A stretch of 64,000 nt of DNA from Haliea sp. (GTDB lineage Bacteria; Pseudomonadota; Gammaproteobacteria; Pseudomonadales; Halieaceae): assembly GCA_016704305.1 (NCBI GenBank), contig JADJAL010000027.1, positions 1 to 64,000 on the forward strand, in the 5' to 3' direction. Numbering within the stretch: the first letter of the stretch is position 1; the number at the start of each line of letters is the position of its first letter. This document shows positions 49,667-58,759 of the stretch, in pieces. The notes beneath the pieces are model-generated. The model made no database searches. It was not told the DNA's origin and worked only from the letters and a program-made list of their open reading frames with translations. The position numbers and the translations under genes are program-made.

Positions 49667-50020
49667 CTACATTGTGTGTGTAGGACGATCTGATGAAAGG
49701 GAACCCGCCAGATGATTTTCGATCTTGGCGTTGGCGGCGGCGTCCTGCTCGCTGAACTGAACACCAATTCCAGCGGTGCGATTGCCCTGGGCACCGCGCG
49801 GCGTTACACAGACCACCTTACCGGATATAGGTATCTTTTCCGATTCATCCATCAGTGTCAGTAACATAAAGACTTCATCACCAATCTCGTAAGTTTTGTT
49901 CGTGGGCACAAAAAGTCCGCCATTGTCCAAAAACGGCATATAGGCTGAATACAATACCGCTTTGTCTTTTATGGTTAACGACAGAATCCCATTTCTGCTG
50001 TTTTGTTTTGGATCATTCAT
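49667..50020 (-). CDS. pilZ: PilZ-domain protein (type IV pilus PilZ)
   Basis: 117 residues. LYSAYMPFLDNGGLFVPTNKTYEIGDEVFMLLTLMDESEKIPISGKVVCVTPRGAQGNRTAGIGVQF is the PilZ fold of the pilus-biogenesis type, which lacks the N-terminal RxxxR c-di-GMP motif. Its ATG overlaps the holB stop by 4 nt, and its position after holB is as in Pseudomonas. tatD, which often follows, is absent here. Confidence 0.9.
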   Translation of the reverse strand: MNDPKQNSRNGILSLTIKDKAVLYSAYMPFLDNGGLFVPTNKTYEIGDEVFMLLTLMDESEKIPISGKVVCVTPRGAQGNRTAGIGVQFSEQDAAANAKIENHLAGSLSSDRPTHTM

Positions 50021-51030
50021 AAAGTAGGTTCTCCAACTTGCTCAAGAATACTACCATCGGGAGTGTCGGCACCCAAACGTCTATGTATTTTCGAAAAAAG
50101 CGCTTCCATCAATAGTTGTTTACCGGGATTGGCCCCGGCACTGACTGACCGCCGCATTCGCGACACCTCGTCCAGCAGTTCAAACAGCAGCTGACCTCGC
50201 CGGGTGCGTAAGCGCGGAAGTGATTGCGACCCCACAGCACGCTGTAAATCCACCGTCAGCGCTTCAAGAAATTCGCTGACCTCCATTTCACTCCAGGGCA
50301 CATATGCCTGATGCACCGTGATGCGTCCAGCCAGTAATCCCTCGACGGACAATCGTCGCGCCTCCAACTCATCGGCGTTACCTCTGCATTCCAGTTCCCG
50401 CGCCAGCATGGGCAGCCCATCACTGAGCGAGAGGAGCGTCTCGCTTCGATCACGCTGGCCTGTCGTGCGGTCCAACCAATCCAGAGAGGTCTCTGTATCA
50501 GGCGTGGGGAGCCGTAGTATGTGGCATCGGGAACGGATGGTCGCTGGTATACCATGCATATGATCACACACCAACAGGATATAGGTATCCTTGGCAGGCT
50601 CTTCCAGCAATTTCAGCAATGCGTTGAATGCATTTACGTTCATGCTGTCTGCGGGCGAGAGCACGATAACTTTGCGCAGCCCGAAGCCGGCCGTCGTGTT
50701 GCTGAAGCGCAGCATATCCCGAATCTGGTCGATTTTGATCACCCGGCTTTTCTCGCCGGGCGAGACCCAGCGGAAGTCGCCATGCCCACCGCTAGAGCTC
50801 AATTCACAGGCATGGCACGTGCCGCAATTCAGGGAACCCTCTGGTTGGGCGCAAAGCAGCAGCCTTGACAGCGCGATCGCGAACTGTGACTTGCCAGTAT
50901 GCTGCCTGCCGACCAGCAGCAGCGCATGTGGCAGGCGTCCTGCGGCCAACTGCTGATTGAGTAAAGACCATTCCCGCGTATGCCAGGGTAGCGGAAGGCT
51001 GATTGCCGGCAGTTCACCCTGTTCACTCAT
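50017..51030 (-). CDS. holB: DNA polymerase III delta' subunit HolB
   Basis: Clamp-loader subunit. 337 residues: LPHALLLVGRQHTGKSQFAIALSRLLLC (P-loop region), cysteines CGTCHACE of the zinc site, and NALLKLLEEPAKDTYILLVCDH (DEAD-like strand and SRC motif IRSRCHILRLP). It overlaps tmk and pilZ by 4 nt each, so the three are co-translated. Confidence 0.94.
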   Translation of the reverse strand: MSEQGELPAISLPLPWHTREWSLLNQQLAAGRLPHALLLVGRQHTGKSQFAIALSRLLLCAQPEGSLNCGTCHACELSSSGGHGDFRWVSPGEKSRVIKIDQIRDMLRFSNTTAGFGLRKVIVLSPADSMNVNAFNALLKLLEEPAKDTYILLVCDHMHGIPATIRSRCHILRLPTPDTETSLDWLDRTTGQRDRSETLLSLSDGLPMLARELECRGNADELEARRLSVEGLLAGRITVHQAYVPWSEMEVSEFLEALTVDLQRAVGSQSLPRLRTRRGQLLFELLDEVSRMRRSVSAGANPGKQLLMEALFSKIHRRLGADTPDGSILEQVGEPTL

Positions 51031-51680
51031 GATTGCGCCGATCTGTGGATTTGTTTGGACAGAAGCTCTGTACCGACTTTCGCCAATGCCTGCTGCACGA
51101 TAACGAGAGACTGGCTGGCGTCGATTACGCGATAGCGGTCGCCGTGGACTTCTGCCTGCCGCAGATACGCTGATCGCACACGCTCAAAAAACGCGAGAGT
51201 CTCCTGCTCAAATCGATCCAGATCGCCGCGTTTTTGCGCTCGGCGCATACCTATGCTGACAGGCGCATCGAGAAGCAGCGTGAAATCCGGTCGCAAAGCG
51301 CCTTGCACCAAGGCCTCCAATTGCGCCACTGTCTCCCGTTTTACACCTCTGCCGCCACACTGGTACGCATAGGTGGCATCGGTAAATCTATCGCTAAGTA
51401 CCCACTTCCCGGCTGCAAGCGCCGGTTCGATCAGCTCAGCAATATGTTGCGCACGCGCCGCGAAGATCAGCAACAGCTCCGCAGTGGGATCTACGGGTTC
51501 CTCGCGCAGCTGCAAAAGCAAATCACGTATGTCCTCACCGAGACGTGTGCCACCTGGTTCTCGTGTAACGACTACATCGACACCGTTACCGCGCAGGAAA
51601 TTCTCGAGAAATCCCAAGTTGGTAGATTTCCCTACCCCCTCACCGCCCTCCATATTAATGAAAAGACCTCTGCCACTCAT
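51027..51680 (-). CDS. tmk: Thymidylate kinase Tmk
   Basis: Phosphorylates dTMP to dTDP. 217 residues from the ATG at 51680. INMEGGEGVGKST is the P-loop, VVVTREPGGTRLGEDIRDLLL the DR/REPGGT motif, and WVLSDRFTDATYAYQCGGRG the DRY/F and lid region. The upstream in-frame extension to 51845 lies inside mltG and is not needed. Intact. Confidence 0.96.
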   Translation of the reverse strand: MSGRGLFINMEGGEGVGKSTNLGFLENFLRGNGVDVVVTREPGGTRLGEDIRDLLLQLREEPVDPTAELLLIFAARAQHIAELIEPALAAGKWVLSDRFTDATYAYQCGGRGVKRETVAQLEALVQGALRPDFTLLLDAPVSIGMRRAQKRGDLDRFEQETLAFFERVRSAYLRQAEVHGDRYRVIDASQSLVIVQQALAKVGTELLSKQIHRSAQS

Positions 51681-51681
51681 G

Positions 51682-52713
51682 CTAGGGAGAACTCCCGGGC
51701 GCAGAGCGGTAGTTCTTCCTGCGCTGCAGTTGATATTCGCGCACGGCTCGATTGTGTTCGCCCAGAGTATCGCTAAAGATGTGACCACCATCACCGCGCG
51801 CGACAAAATACAGCGCGGTACCAGCTTCCGGGTGTAATGCCGCATGAATGGCAGCCCGCCCCGGCAGTGCTATCGGCGTGGGCGGTAGACCAGTAAGGCG
51901 ATATGTGTTGTAGGCATTGCTGTCCTCCGTGAGATGACTGCGTTGCAGGTTGCCATTGAACGCATCACCCAGGCCATAGATAACTGTTGGATCAGTCTGC
52001 AGCAACATATCTTGTTGCAGCCGACGGATGAACACACCTGAAATCCGGGTTCGCTCTTCAGGAAGCCCGGTTTCCCGTTCTATGATTGACGCCATGATCA
52101 ATGCCTCGTAGGGCGTCTCATAGGGCAAGGGCTGTGAGCGCTGATGCCACTCCTCGTCAAGCACTGCTAGCATGGCCGTGTGAGCGCGCTGCAAAATACT
52201 AATATCGGTATCACCGCGCGCATAGCTGTACGTGTCGGGAAAAAACAGGCCTTCCGGATGCGATTCGGGCTGAATCAATTCGAGAATCCTGGCGTCCTGC
52301 GGACCTGTAAGCGTACTCGTGAGATGCTTCTGGCGGGCGAGAATATCGAGTGCCATCGCCAGTGTTATGCCCTCTGGCAAGGTGACTGCGTATTGAATAA
52401 CGTCCCCCCTTTGCAACTGCATCAGCAGTGATTCTGCGGTTGAATTTTGCGGCAACAAGTATTCGCCCTGCTTGATTTGTTGATCCAATCCCGTCCATCT
52501 GCCATACAGCGTGACCATGTGCGGGCACGCCAACACTCCAGCGCTGTACAGTGTATCGACTACCTTGCTCAGGGAGTCACCCTGCTCGACGACAAATCTA
52601 AATCCATCCTCCGAAATGAGTAATGGCGCAGCCCAGCGGTGCCGCAACTCGCCAACGCCGAAAGCAGTCACTACGGCCAAGGCGAGAAAAAATACAACCA
52701 ACCGCTCTCTCAT
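51682..52713 (-). CDS. mltG: Endolytic murein transglycosylase MltG
   Basis: Inner-membrane enzyme that cuts nascent glycan strands and sets their length. 343 residues from the ATG at 52713. One N-terminal membrane helix (LVVFFLALAVVTAFGVGEL), a LysM-like region, and the YceG domain with the catalytic Glu in IMASIIERETGLPEERTRISGVFIRRL and QTDPTVIYG. Its start overlaps the pabC stop by 4 nt. Confidence 0.95.
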   Translation of the reverse strand: MRERLVVFFLALAVVTAFGVGELRHRWAAPLLISEDGFRFVVEQGDSLSKVVDTLYSAGVLACPHMVTLYGRWTGLDQQIKQGEYLLPQNSTAESLLMQLQRGDVIQYAVTLPEGITLAMALDILARQKHLTSTLTGPQDARILELIQPESHPEGLFFPDTYSYARGDTDISILQRAHTAMLAVLDEEWHQRSQPLPYETPYEALIMASIIERETGLPEERTRISGVFIRRLQQDMLLQTDPTVIYGLGDAFNGNLQRSHLTEDSNAYNTYRLTGLPPTPIALPGRAAIHAALHPEAGTALYFVARGDGGHIFSDTLGEHNRAVREYQLQRRKNYRSAPGSSP

Positions 52714-53546
52714 GACAGATCTTCCAGGTAGCGACGAAAAAGTGCATCGCATACGTCGTGATTGTCCCAATACCGGTCGCCCAACCTGCCGACCGGTCGC
52801 ACGGTTTGCAAGCTGTTACTATAAAACACTTCCTCAGAGCTTTGCAGATCAGGTAGCGTCACCCTCGCTTCGCGCACCTGAAGGCCGATGGCTGGAGCCC
52901 ACTTCTCGATGATCATTCTGCGCCTCGTGCCGGCGACACCACAGTCAACCAGCAACGGCGTCAACAATTCGCCTGCACGGACCAGGAAAATATTTCCGGC
53001 AATCACTGACACCAATTGTTCTGCCTGATCCAGCAAGAAGCACTCATCGACCTGTTCCGCCTGCGCTTGCTGCGCGGCCAATACCTGCTCCAGGCGATTC
53101 ATGTGCTTGATCTGTGCCAGTGCCGGCTGCGCTGCCAGACGGATAGTTGCCACAGTCAGTGTCGCGGCTGGGGACATTTTCGTGCAATCGCGTTCCATGG
53201 GAGTAACGCAGATGAGGATACGTGGATGTTGATGCTGCGCCGGCGCATAACCACGCGGCCCTGGAGCCCTTATGACGCTCAGGCGCATCACCGCCCAGGG
53301 ACTTGCCGTGTTAAGCTTGGCAGGACCTGTTTCGACTTGTCGTTGGGCCGCTGGGCGGCAGTCCGGCATAGCGAGCGCTTTCAGGCCGCGCCCCAGCCGC
53401 GTGAGGTGCATACCCAGGAACAGTGGATGGCCACGTTGGAGCAATAGAGTTTCAAACACGCCATCACCAAAATCGACGCTGCGATCAGGAAGTGGAAGTG
53501 CTTTAATCGATGTGCCATCAAGCCAAAACGCGGATTCTTGTGACAC
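52710..53546 (-). CDS. pabC: Aminodeoxychorismate lyase PabC
   Basis: PLP enzyme that makes p-aminobenzoate and pyruvate from 4-amino-4-deoxychorismate (folate pathway). 278 residues: PLPDRSVDFGDGVFETLLL, Schiff-base lysine in IKHMNRLEQVLA, and NIFLVRAGELLTPLLVDCGVAGTRRRMI, the branched-chain aminotransferase-like fold IV signature. GTG start at 53546, 11 nt after fabF. Confidence 0.94.
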   Translation of the reverse strand: MSQESAFWLDGTSIKALPLPDRSVDFGDGVFETLLLQRGHPLFLGMHLTRLGRGLKALAMPDCRPAAQRQVETGPAKLNTASPWAVMRLSVIRAPGPRGYAPAQHQHPRILICVTPMERDCTKMSPAATLTVATIRLAAQPALAQIKHMNRLEQVLAAQQAQAEQVDECFLLDQAEQLVSVIAGNIFLVRAGELLTPLLVDCGVAGTRRRMIIEKWAPAIGLQVREARVTLPDLQSSEEVFYSNSLQTVRPVGRLGDRYWDNHDVCDALFRRYLEDLS

Positions 53547-53557
53547 GAAAAGCGTGG

Positions 53558-54799
53558 TCAGTCAGCTTTGCTGAACAGTAATGAGCCGTTGGTTCCACCA
53601 AAACCAAAGGAGTTGGACAGCACACTGTGTATCGAGCGTTCCTGCGCTGTATTCGGAACATAGTTCAGGTTACAGCCCTCGTCCGGGTTGTCGAGATTAA
53701 TGGTCGGAGGAGCAACCTGATCGCGCAACGCCAAAATCGAAAAAATCGCCTCAACTGCGCCAGCAGCGCCTAACAAATGACCGATCATGGATTTTGTGGA
53801 ACTTACCGCAACCTGTGCTGCTGCACTGCCGAGAACGGCCTCTATCGCGCGACTCTCAGCCAGATCTCCCGCATGAGTAGAAGTACCGTGTGCATTGATG
53901 TAGTTGATCTTATCGAGTGGAATACCGGCATCCTTGAGAGCATTGCGCATGGAGGCTGCCGCTCCCCTGCCATCTTCCGGGGGAAGTGTCATGTGGTATG
54001 CGTCGCCGCTCATCCCGAAGCCGCAAACCTCTGCATAAATTTTGGCGCCGCGGGCTTTTGCAGATTCGTACTCCTCTAGCATGACAACCCCTGCACCGTC
54101 ACCCAGCACGAATCCGTCGCGGTCCCTATCCCACGGTCGAGAGGCCCTCTCCGGATCATCATTGCGCGTGGACAGAGCTCGTGCCGCAGCAAAGCCGCCG
54201 AGGCCAACGGGAGTTGTCGCCATTTCAGCGCCTCCCACCAGCATCGCATCAGCGTCGCCTAATGCAATCAATCTGGCGCCCAAACCGATATTGTGTGTGC
54301 CCGAGGTACAGGCAGTGACTACCGCGAGGTTTTGTCCCTGCAAGTTATATTTTACCGAGAGATTGCCAGATATCATGTTTATGATAGAACCAGGCACGAA
54401 AAACGGTGATATTTTGCGGGGGCCGGATTCCCTGATTATCTCGGAATTCTTTTCAATCTGGCCGATGCCACCAATACCTGACCCGATGGAGCAGCCAATG
54501 CGTGACGCGTTCTCCTCCGTCACCTCCAGCCCGCTATCTTGCATGGCCTGAATACCTGCGACCATGCCGTACTGAACAAATACATCCTGTATACGCGATT
54601 CTTTGGCAGACAGGTACTGGGAAATATCAAAACCCTTCACACTGGCACTGAACTGGGTTGTGTAAGCTGAAACATCGAAGCTTTCGATTAGAGCGGCACC
54701 ACTTGTCCCCGCAAGTATGTTCGCCCATGTCTCATTCACCGTGCGACCCACAGGAGTTACCATTCCCAGACCAGTTACGACGACTCTTCTGCCAATCAA
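53558..54799 (-). CDS. fabF: Beta-ketoacyl-ACP synthase II FabF
   Basis: Elongation condensing enzyme of fatty acid synthesis. 413 residues with the Cys-His-His triad: C164 (VTACTSGTHN), H304 (NAHGTSTHAGD) and H341 (SMIGHLLGAAG). VVVTGLGMVTPVG at the N-terminus. The start is a TTG at 54799 with GAGGAG 8 nt upstream. Most homologues read HGTSTPLGD or similar; HGTSTHAGD is a small variation. A hairpin between acpP and fabF probably attenuates its expression relative to acpP. Confidence 0.96.
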   Translation of the reverse strand: MIGRRVVVTGLGMVTPVGRTVNETWANILAGTSGAALIESFDVSAYTTQFSASVKGFDISQYLSAKESRIQDVFVQYGMVAGIQAMQDSGLEVTEENASRIGCSIGSGIGGIGQIEKNSEIIRESGPRKISPFFVPGSIINMISGNLSVKYNLQGQNLAVVTACTSGTHNIGLGARLIALGDADAMLVGGAEMATTPVGLGGFAAARALSTRNDDPERASRPWDRDRDGFVLGDGAGVVMLEEYESAKARGAKIYAEVCGFGMSGDAYHMTLPPEDGRGAAASMRNALKDAGIPLDKINYINAHGTSTHAGDLAESRAIEAVLGSAAAQVAVSSTKSMIGHLLGAAGAVEAIFSILALRDQVAPPTINLDNPDEGCNLNYVPNTAQERSIHSVLSNSFGFGGTNGSLLFSKAD

Positions 54800-54837
54800 A
54801 CAGCTAACTCCTCTGCGGTTTGCACGCTATACCGTTG

Positions 54838-54876
54838 TAAAAAAGAAAAGCCGCTCTATTTAAATAGAAACGGCTT
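54838..54876 (-). terminator. Intrinsic terminator between acpP and fabF
   Basis: AAGCCG (54848-54853) and CGGCTT (54871-54876) close a hairpin whose interior includes the palindrome TCTATTTAAATAGA. Read leftward it is followed by TTCTTTTTT. Partial termination here would allow acpP to be made in excess. Confidence 0.8.
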
Positions 54877-54895
54877 CTCGAAACGAAAGTATAGA

Positions 54896-55132
54896 TCAGG
54901 CGAGATTGTTATTGATGTACTCAATAGCCAGCGCCACAGTTGTCATCTTCTCTGCCTCTTCATCGGGGATTTCCGTTTCGAATTCTTCTTCAAGAGCCAT
55001 TACCAGTTCTACTGTATCGAGCGAGTCCGCGCCCAAGTCTTCCACGAAAGACGCTCCTGTTTGCACTTCTTCTTCTTTGACGCCAAGTTGCTCAGCCACG
55101 ATCTTCTTAACGCGTTCTTCGATGCTGCTCAT
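54896..55132 (-). CDS. acpP: Acyl carrier protein AcpP
   Basis: Carries growing acyl chains. 78 residues, highly acidic; Ser37 in DLGADSLDTVEL is the phosphopantetheine site. Flanked by fabG and fabF as in other gammaproteobacteria. Confidence 0.99.
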   Translation of the reverse strand: MSSIEERVKKIVAEQLGVKEEEVQTGASFVEDLGADSLDTVELVMALEEEFETEIPDEEAEKMTTVALAIEYINNNLA

Positions 55133-55278
55133 TTTGTTTGCTACTCCTGAGGTATTTAGTACTAATTTCTGCCCGATTAAACGGTCTGAGCGCGCAGTTT
55201 ACTCTGTTTTCCCGGCGAGTAATAAATTTTTTTTGGCGCCCTTGGGCATACCGGGGTTAGTCTATAGTTATCAAATAT

Positions 55279-56022
55279 TTATGCCATATGCATGCCGCCA
55301 TTTATATGTACAGTTTCTCCCGTAATATAGCCTGCAATATCACTACATAAAAAACTCACCAGGGCGGCAATTTCTGCCGGTGTGCCGAGTCGGCCAAGCG
55401 GGATTTGCCCCTGCAGTAAATCACGTTGATCGTCGGGTAACTTCCGCGTCATGTCCGTATCGATAAAACCTGGTGCGACACAATTGACTGTAATAGATCG
55501 GGAACCCAGTTCTCGTGCCAGCGCTCGGGAAAATCCCTCAGCACCCGCCTTGCTGGCTGCGTAGTTGCTCTGGCCTACGTTTCCCATGGCCCCCACCACT
55601 GAGGTGATGTTCACAATCCGGCCCCAGCGAGCTTTTGTCATGCCTCTTACGCACGCTTTGCTGACGCGATAGACAGAGCTCAGATTGGTGTCTACCACAT
55701 CTTGCCATTCCTCTTCTTTCATGCGCATCAGTATGTTGTCTTTGGTAATTCCTGCGTTATTGACCAAAACCAAAGGGGCACCGTATTGCTCCGTAATTTC
55801 ATTAACTACAAGCGATACGCTGGCCTGGTCGGCGACGTTCAAAGTCATTCCACGTCCGGCAAAACCATCCTGTGCCAGATAAGCGGTAATAGCCTCGGCG
55901 CCCTCGATGGTGGTTGCCGTTCCTACCACCACATAACCATCACCAGCCAATGCTCTCGCGATTGCTTTCCCGATACCGCGGCTGGCACCGGTCACAAGCG
56001 CTACTCGTGGCTCCGTTGACAT
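55279..56022 (-). CDS. fabG: 3-oxoacyl-ACP reductase FabG
   Basis: NADPH-dependent reduction of beta-ketoacyl-ACP. 247 residues, short-chain dehydrogenase fold: VTGASRGIGKAIA cofactor loop, NNAGITKDN, catalytic Ser in NITSVVG and Tyr/Lys in SNYAASKAG. The C-terminal YITGETVHINGGMHMA is typical. It begins 15 nt after fabD. Confidence 0.97.
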   Translation of the reverse strand: MSTEPRVALVTGASRGIGKAIARALAGDGYVVVGTATTIEGAEAITAYLAQDGFAGRGMTLNVADQASVSLVVNEITEQYGAPLVLVNNAGITKDNILMRMKEEEWQDVVDTNLSSVYRVSKACVRGMTKARWGRIVNITSVVGAMGNVGQSNYAASKAGAEGFSRALARELGSRSITVNCVAPGFIDTDMTRKLPDDQRDLLQGQIPLGRLGTPAEIAALVSFLCSDIAGYITGETVHINGGMHMA

Positions 56023-56037
56023 GCTGTAACCTCCCCT

Positions 56038-56989
56038 CTACTGATGCAGTTGTTTTGAAGTCGCGGTGAGCGATTGGGGCTCTTCCAGCGAATGACACTG
56101 AAGTGATTTATCAATCCGCCGATTCAGCCCGCTGAGGACATTGCCAGGGCCACACTCGACGATGTGAGACGCTCCTGCCTGGATTATGGTCTGGACACAA
56201 CTGGTCCACCGCACAGGACTGTAAATTTGTTCCACCAATAATTTGCGTATGTTGTTTGGATCAGGCTCAGTCGCTGCGTGCACGTTGTGCACCACGGGGA
56301 TCTGCGGCACTGAGATGCGAATGGTGGAGAGCACGTCCTCCAACTGCTCGCCCGCCGGCTTCATCAATACGGTATGAAAAGGGTGCGCTGACGGGTAATG
56401 GCAGAGCCCTTTTCGCCCCTGCTTCCTTCAATGCAATGATAGCCGCCTCGACTGCAGCCTTGTGGCCCGCTATCACAACCTGTCCGGGGGAATTAAAGTT
56501 AACAGCAGATACCACGCCATGCGTATCACTGGTCATCTGTTCACAGATGCGATTAATAACAGCATCTTCCAGACCTAATATCGCCGCCATGGCGCCTTGA
56601 CCTACAGGCACTGCAGTTTGCATAAACTGACCGCGCTTGCGCACCAGTTTCACAGCATCACCAAACTCCAGTGCGCCAGCGCACACCAACGCTGAAAATT
56701 CACCCAGACTGTGACCCGCCATGATGCCCGGCTGGACATCCGTTTCTGACCGCCAGGCTCGCCAGAGCGCAACACTGGATGTCAGGAGCACGGGCTGGGT
56801 TGTTTCAGTAAGATTCAGCGCCTCCTGTGGACCTTGCTGCAACAGCGCCCACATATCGTATCCGAGCTCCTGGGAAGCTTCTGTGAACGTCTCTCGCACA
56901 ACGTCAAAGTGCTGATGTGCAGCGGCCAGCATTCCGACTTGCTGCGAACCCTGGCCGGGAAAAACAAATGCGATCGAGTTATTCACCAT
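56038..56989 (-). CDS. fabD: Malonyl-CoA:ACP transacylase FabD, one frameshift
   Basis: Loads malonyl groups onto ACP. FVFPGQGSQQVGM and AGHSLGEFSALVCAGAL with the active-site S94 are clear. At LPVSAPF the frame breaks: the AAAA run at 56377-56380 has one base too many. Without it the sequence reads SAPFHTVLMKPAGEQL, restoring the catalytic His, and continues to 56038 (316 residues, normal). Essential gene, so sequencing error is likely. Confidence 0.96.
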
Positions 56990-57284
56990 GGTGTTTCGTC
57001 CAAGTTCACTCTACAGAGCCATGTTTGCATTCTGTCAGCAGTGGCCTGGTGACGGGACCGCGCAGATGCACGACAGGCGTCCAGTGCATGCGGCACCGCA
57101 ATGCAGGTGCAACCCTGCCAGCTAAAGATTAAGGGCATAGTTTGATGGATGGAGCCGTGAAGTATGCTCAACGCTCGCATCGAGAACCGAGAGAGCGCAT
57201 GCGGAGACGAAGTCTCCGCTAACTGTATGTCCCGCCTGACCCGTTGGGATCAATGCCGGTTGACTTCTGCGTAAATGCGCCAGG
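56990..57284. other. Intergenic gap where plsX (and fabH) would be expected
   Basis: Between rpmF and fabD related bacteria carry plsX, and many also fabH. Here there are 295 nt without a recognisable gene. Visible: a perfect hairpin GCGGAGAC-GAA-GTCTCCGC (57201-57219) with no T run, and a weak leftward coding trace ending SACALSVLDA near 57185, which vaguely resembles the LSLDAMGGD start of PlsX. A deletion of about 1 kb or more, real or from assembly, is suspected. Confidence 0.45.
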
Positions 57285-57467
57285 TCAGTCGTCGTTACCC
57301 GTATCGATGACTTTTTTACCACGATAAAAACCGTCTGCGGTAACGTGATGTCTCAGGTGACTCTCGCCTGAAGTCTGGTCAACAGACAGCGTGGGTCCGC
57401 GCAGTGCATCATGCGAGCGACGCATACCGCGGCGTGAGCGGGTCTTTTTACTTTTCTGTACTGCCAT
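57285..57467 (-). CDS. rpmF: 50S ribosomal protein L32
   Basis: 60 residues: MAVQKSKKTRSRRGMRRSHDAL is the L32 start. The C-terminal zinc cysteines of some L32 proteins are absent (HLRHHVTADGFYRGKKVID), so this is the zinc-free form. It follows yceD by 11 nt. Confidence 0.97.
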   Translation of the reverse strand: MAVQKSKKTRSRRGMRRSHDALRGPTLSVDQTSGESHLRHHVTADGFYRGKKVIDTGNDD

Positions 57468-57478
57468 TGTTCATACTC

Positions 57479-58012
57479 CTAGTGCTTATTGCCGGGCTTT
57501 AATTGCGCCAGCACGTTGAACGGGTTGGGCTTGTCGTCGCCAGTCTCCTGATAAGAGATCGGATCACTAAAAGCCGCAATTTCCAGTTTGCAATCTTCAG
57601 TTTCGTGATAGCTGTAAGGAGGCAAGGCCAGGATAAGTTCCTCCTCCACGACGTCCCACAAGTTACACGGTCCATCAGTAACGACCAATGAATCCAGTTG
57701 CTTTGGAACATGCGCAGCTTCTTCATCGGTCCAAACTATCGCCAGCGTACTTTCACTGGACAAGTGCGTAGGCATACTTTCAAGGCAGCGCTGGCACGTC
57801 ACCACAACATCCGCCACAATTGCCACGCGCATCAGGTACCTGTGCTCTTCGTCACGCGAGAAGTGAATTTCAGCCGAAATTGCACCTTCGTCGCCTGCCA
57901 GAAGCGGCCGGAAACGCTTCAAATCCAGTGGTTTCAGGACTCCGCTGACAGCGACACCACGCACCGCTGCCTGGCGTACTTCCAGCATGAGGGGTAGAGT
58001 CGTGGTCAACAT
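57479..58012 (-). CDS. yceD: YceD / DUF177 family protein (large-ribosome-subunit accumulation)
   Basis: 177 residues. VTCQRCLESMPTHL carries the conserved C-x2-C, and the C-terminus NPFNVLAQLKPGNKH is the family tail. YceD-type proteins act in 23S rRNA maturation or accumulation and are nearly always next to rpmF, as here. Divergent from maf with 93 nt between starts. Confidence 0.92.
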   Translation of the reverse strand: MLTTTLPLMLEVRQAAVRGVAVSGVLKPLDLKRFRPLLAGDEGAISAEIHFSRDEEHRYLMRVAIVADVVVTCQRCLESMPTHLSSESTLAIVWTDEEAAHVPKQLDSLVVTDGPCNLWDVVEEELILALPPYSYHETEDCKLEIAAFSDPISYQETGDDKPNPFNVLAQLKPGNKH

Positions 58013-58105
58013 AGGCGCGCATCATAGGTGCGCACTGCCCCTTTGTCAAAAAAATCTTTAGAATACAAGCAGTTCTCGCAACGGTTCGTTGAACTGGCCA
58101 GGCTC

Positions 58106-58687
58106 ATGGAAATAATACTCGCATCGACATCACCTTATCGCCGGGCGCTGCTTGAACGCCTTCAGGTTAAATTTCAATGTATTCCACCCTGTGTGGCGGA
58201 AGACGCTGTCGCCGGAGAGACGCCCGCCGGTATGGCTGAACGACTCGCACGGTCAAAAGCGCAGGCAGTTGCCAGTCTCCATCCTCGCGCATTGGTTATC
58301 GGCAGCGATCAGGTAGCGGCGATTGATGATGAGGTCTTCGGGAAACCGGGCAACTTCGAGAACGCGAAAATTCAATTGCGCGCCAGCTCACGCAGGGAAG
58401 TTCGCTTTTATACTGCAGTCACTCTGATTTGTCCGGACAGGGCACTGGAGCGGTCGCATGTGGAACTGTTCAGCGTGCATTTTCGAACGCTCTCGGACGC
58501 ACAGATTGCGAACTACCTCCAGCGAGAACAACCCTACGATTGCGCCGGTAGCTTCAAGGTTGAGGGTCTGGGTATCGCGCTATTCGAGAAGTTGGTGGGT
58601 GACGACCCTACCAGCCTTGAGGGTTTGCCACTTATCAAGCTGAGTAAGCTACTAGCAGACGCGGGTGTCGATGTACTGGCGAGGTAG
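58106..58687 (+). CDS. Maf/YceF-type nucleotide pyrophosphatase
   Basis: House-cleaning enzyme that hydrolyses modified NTPs; the YceF subgroup prefers m7GTP. 193 residues from the ATG at 58106: IILASTSPYRRALLERL, VIGSDQVAAIDDEVFGKPG and GSFKVEGLGIALFEKLVGDDPTSLEGLPLIKL are Maf signatures. Of two in-frame starts I take the ATG that opens MEIILASTS; the upstream GTG-type extension adds 26 residues without similarity. Linked to the divergent yceD-rpmF operon as in other gammaproteobacteria. Confidence 0.93.
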   Translation: MEIILASTSPYRRALLERLQVKFQCIPPCVAEDAVAGETPAGMAERLARSKAQAVASLHPRALVIGSDQVAAIDDEVFGKPGNFENAKIQLRASSRREVRFYTAVTLICPDRALERSHVELFSVHFRTLSDAQIANYLQREQPYDCAGSFKVEGLGIALFEKLVGDDPTSLEGLPLIKLSKLLADAGVDVLAR

Positions 58688-58759
58688 GGACCGCTAACGG
58701 TATTCGACAGCCCCCTTCGTATGCTTACCTTTATAAATTCAATAATCCTTTAGATACAA

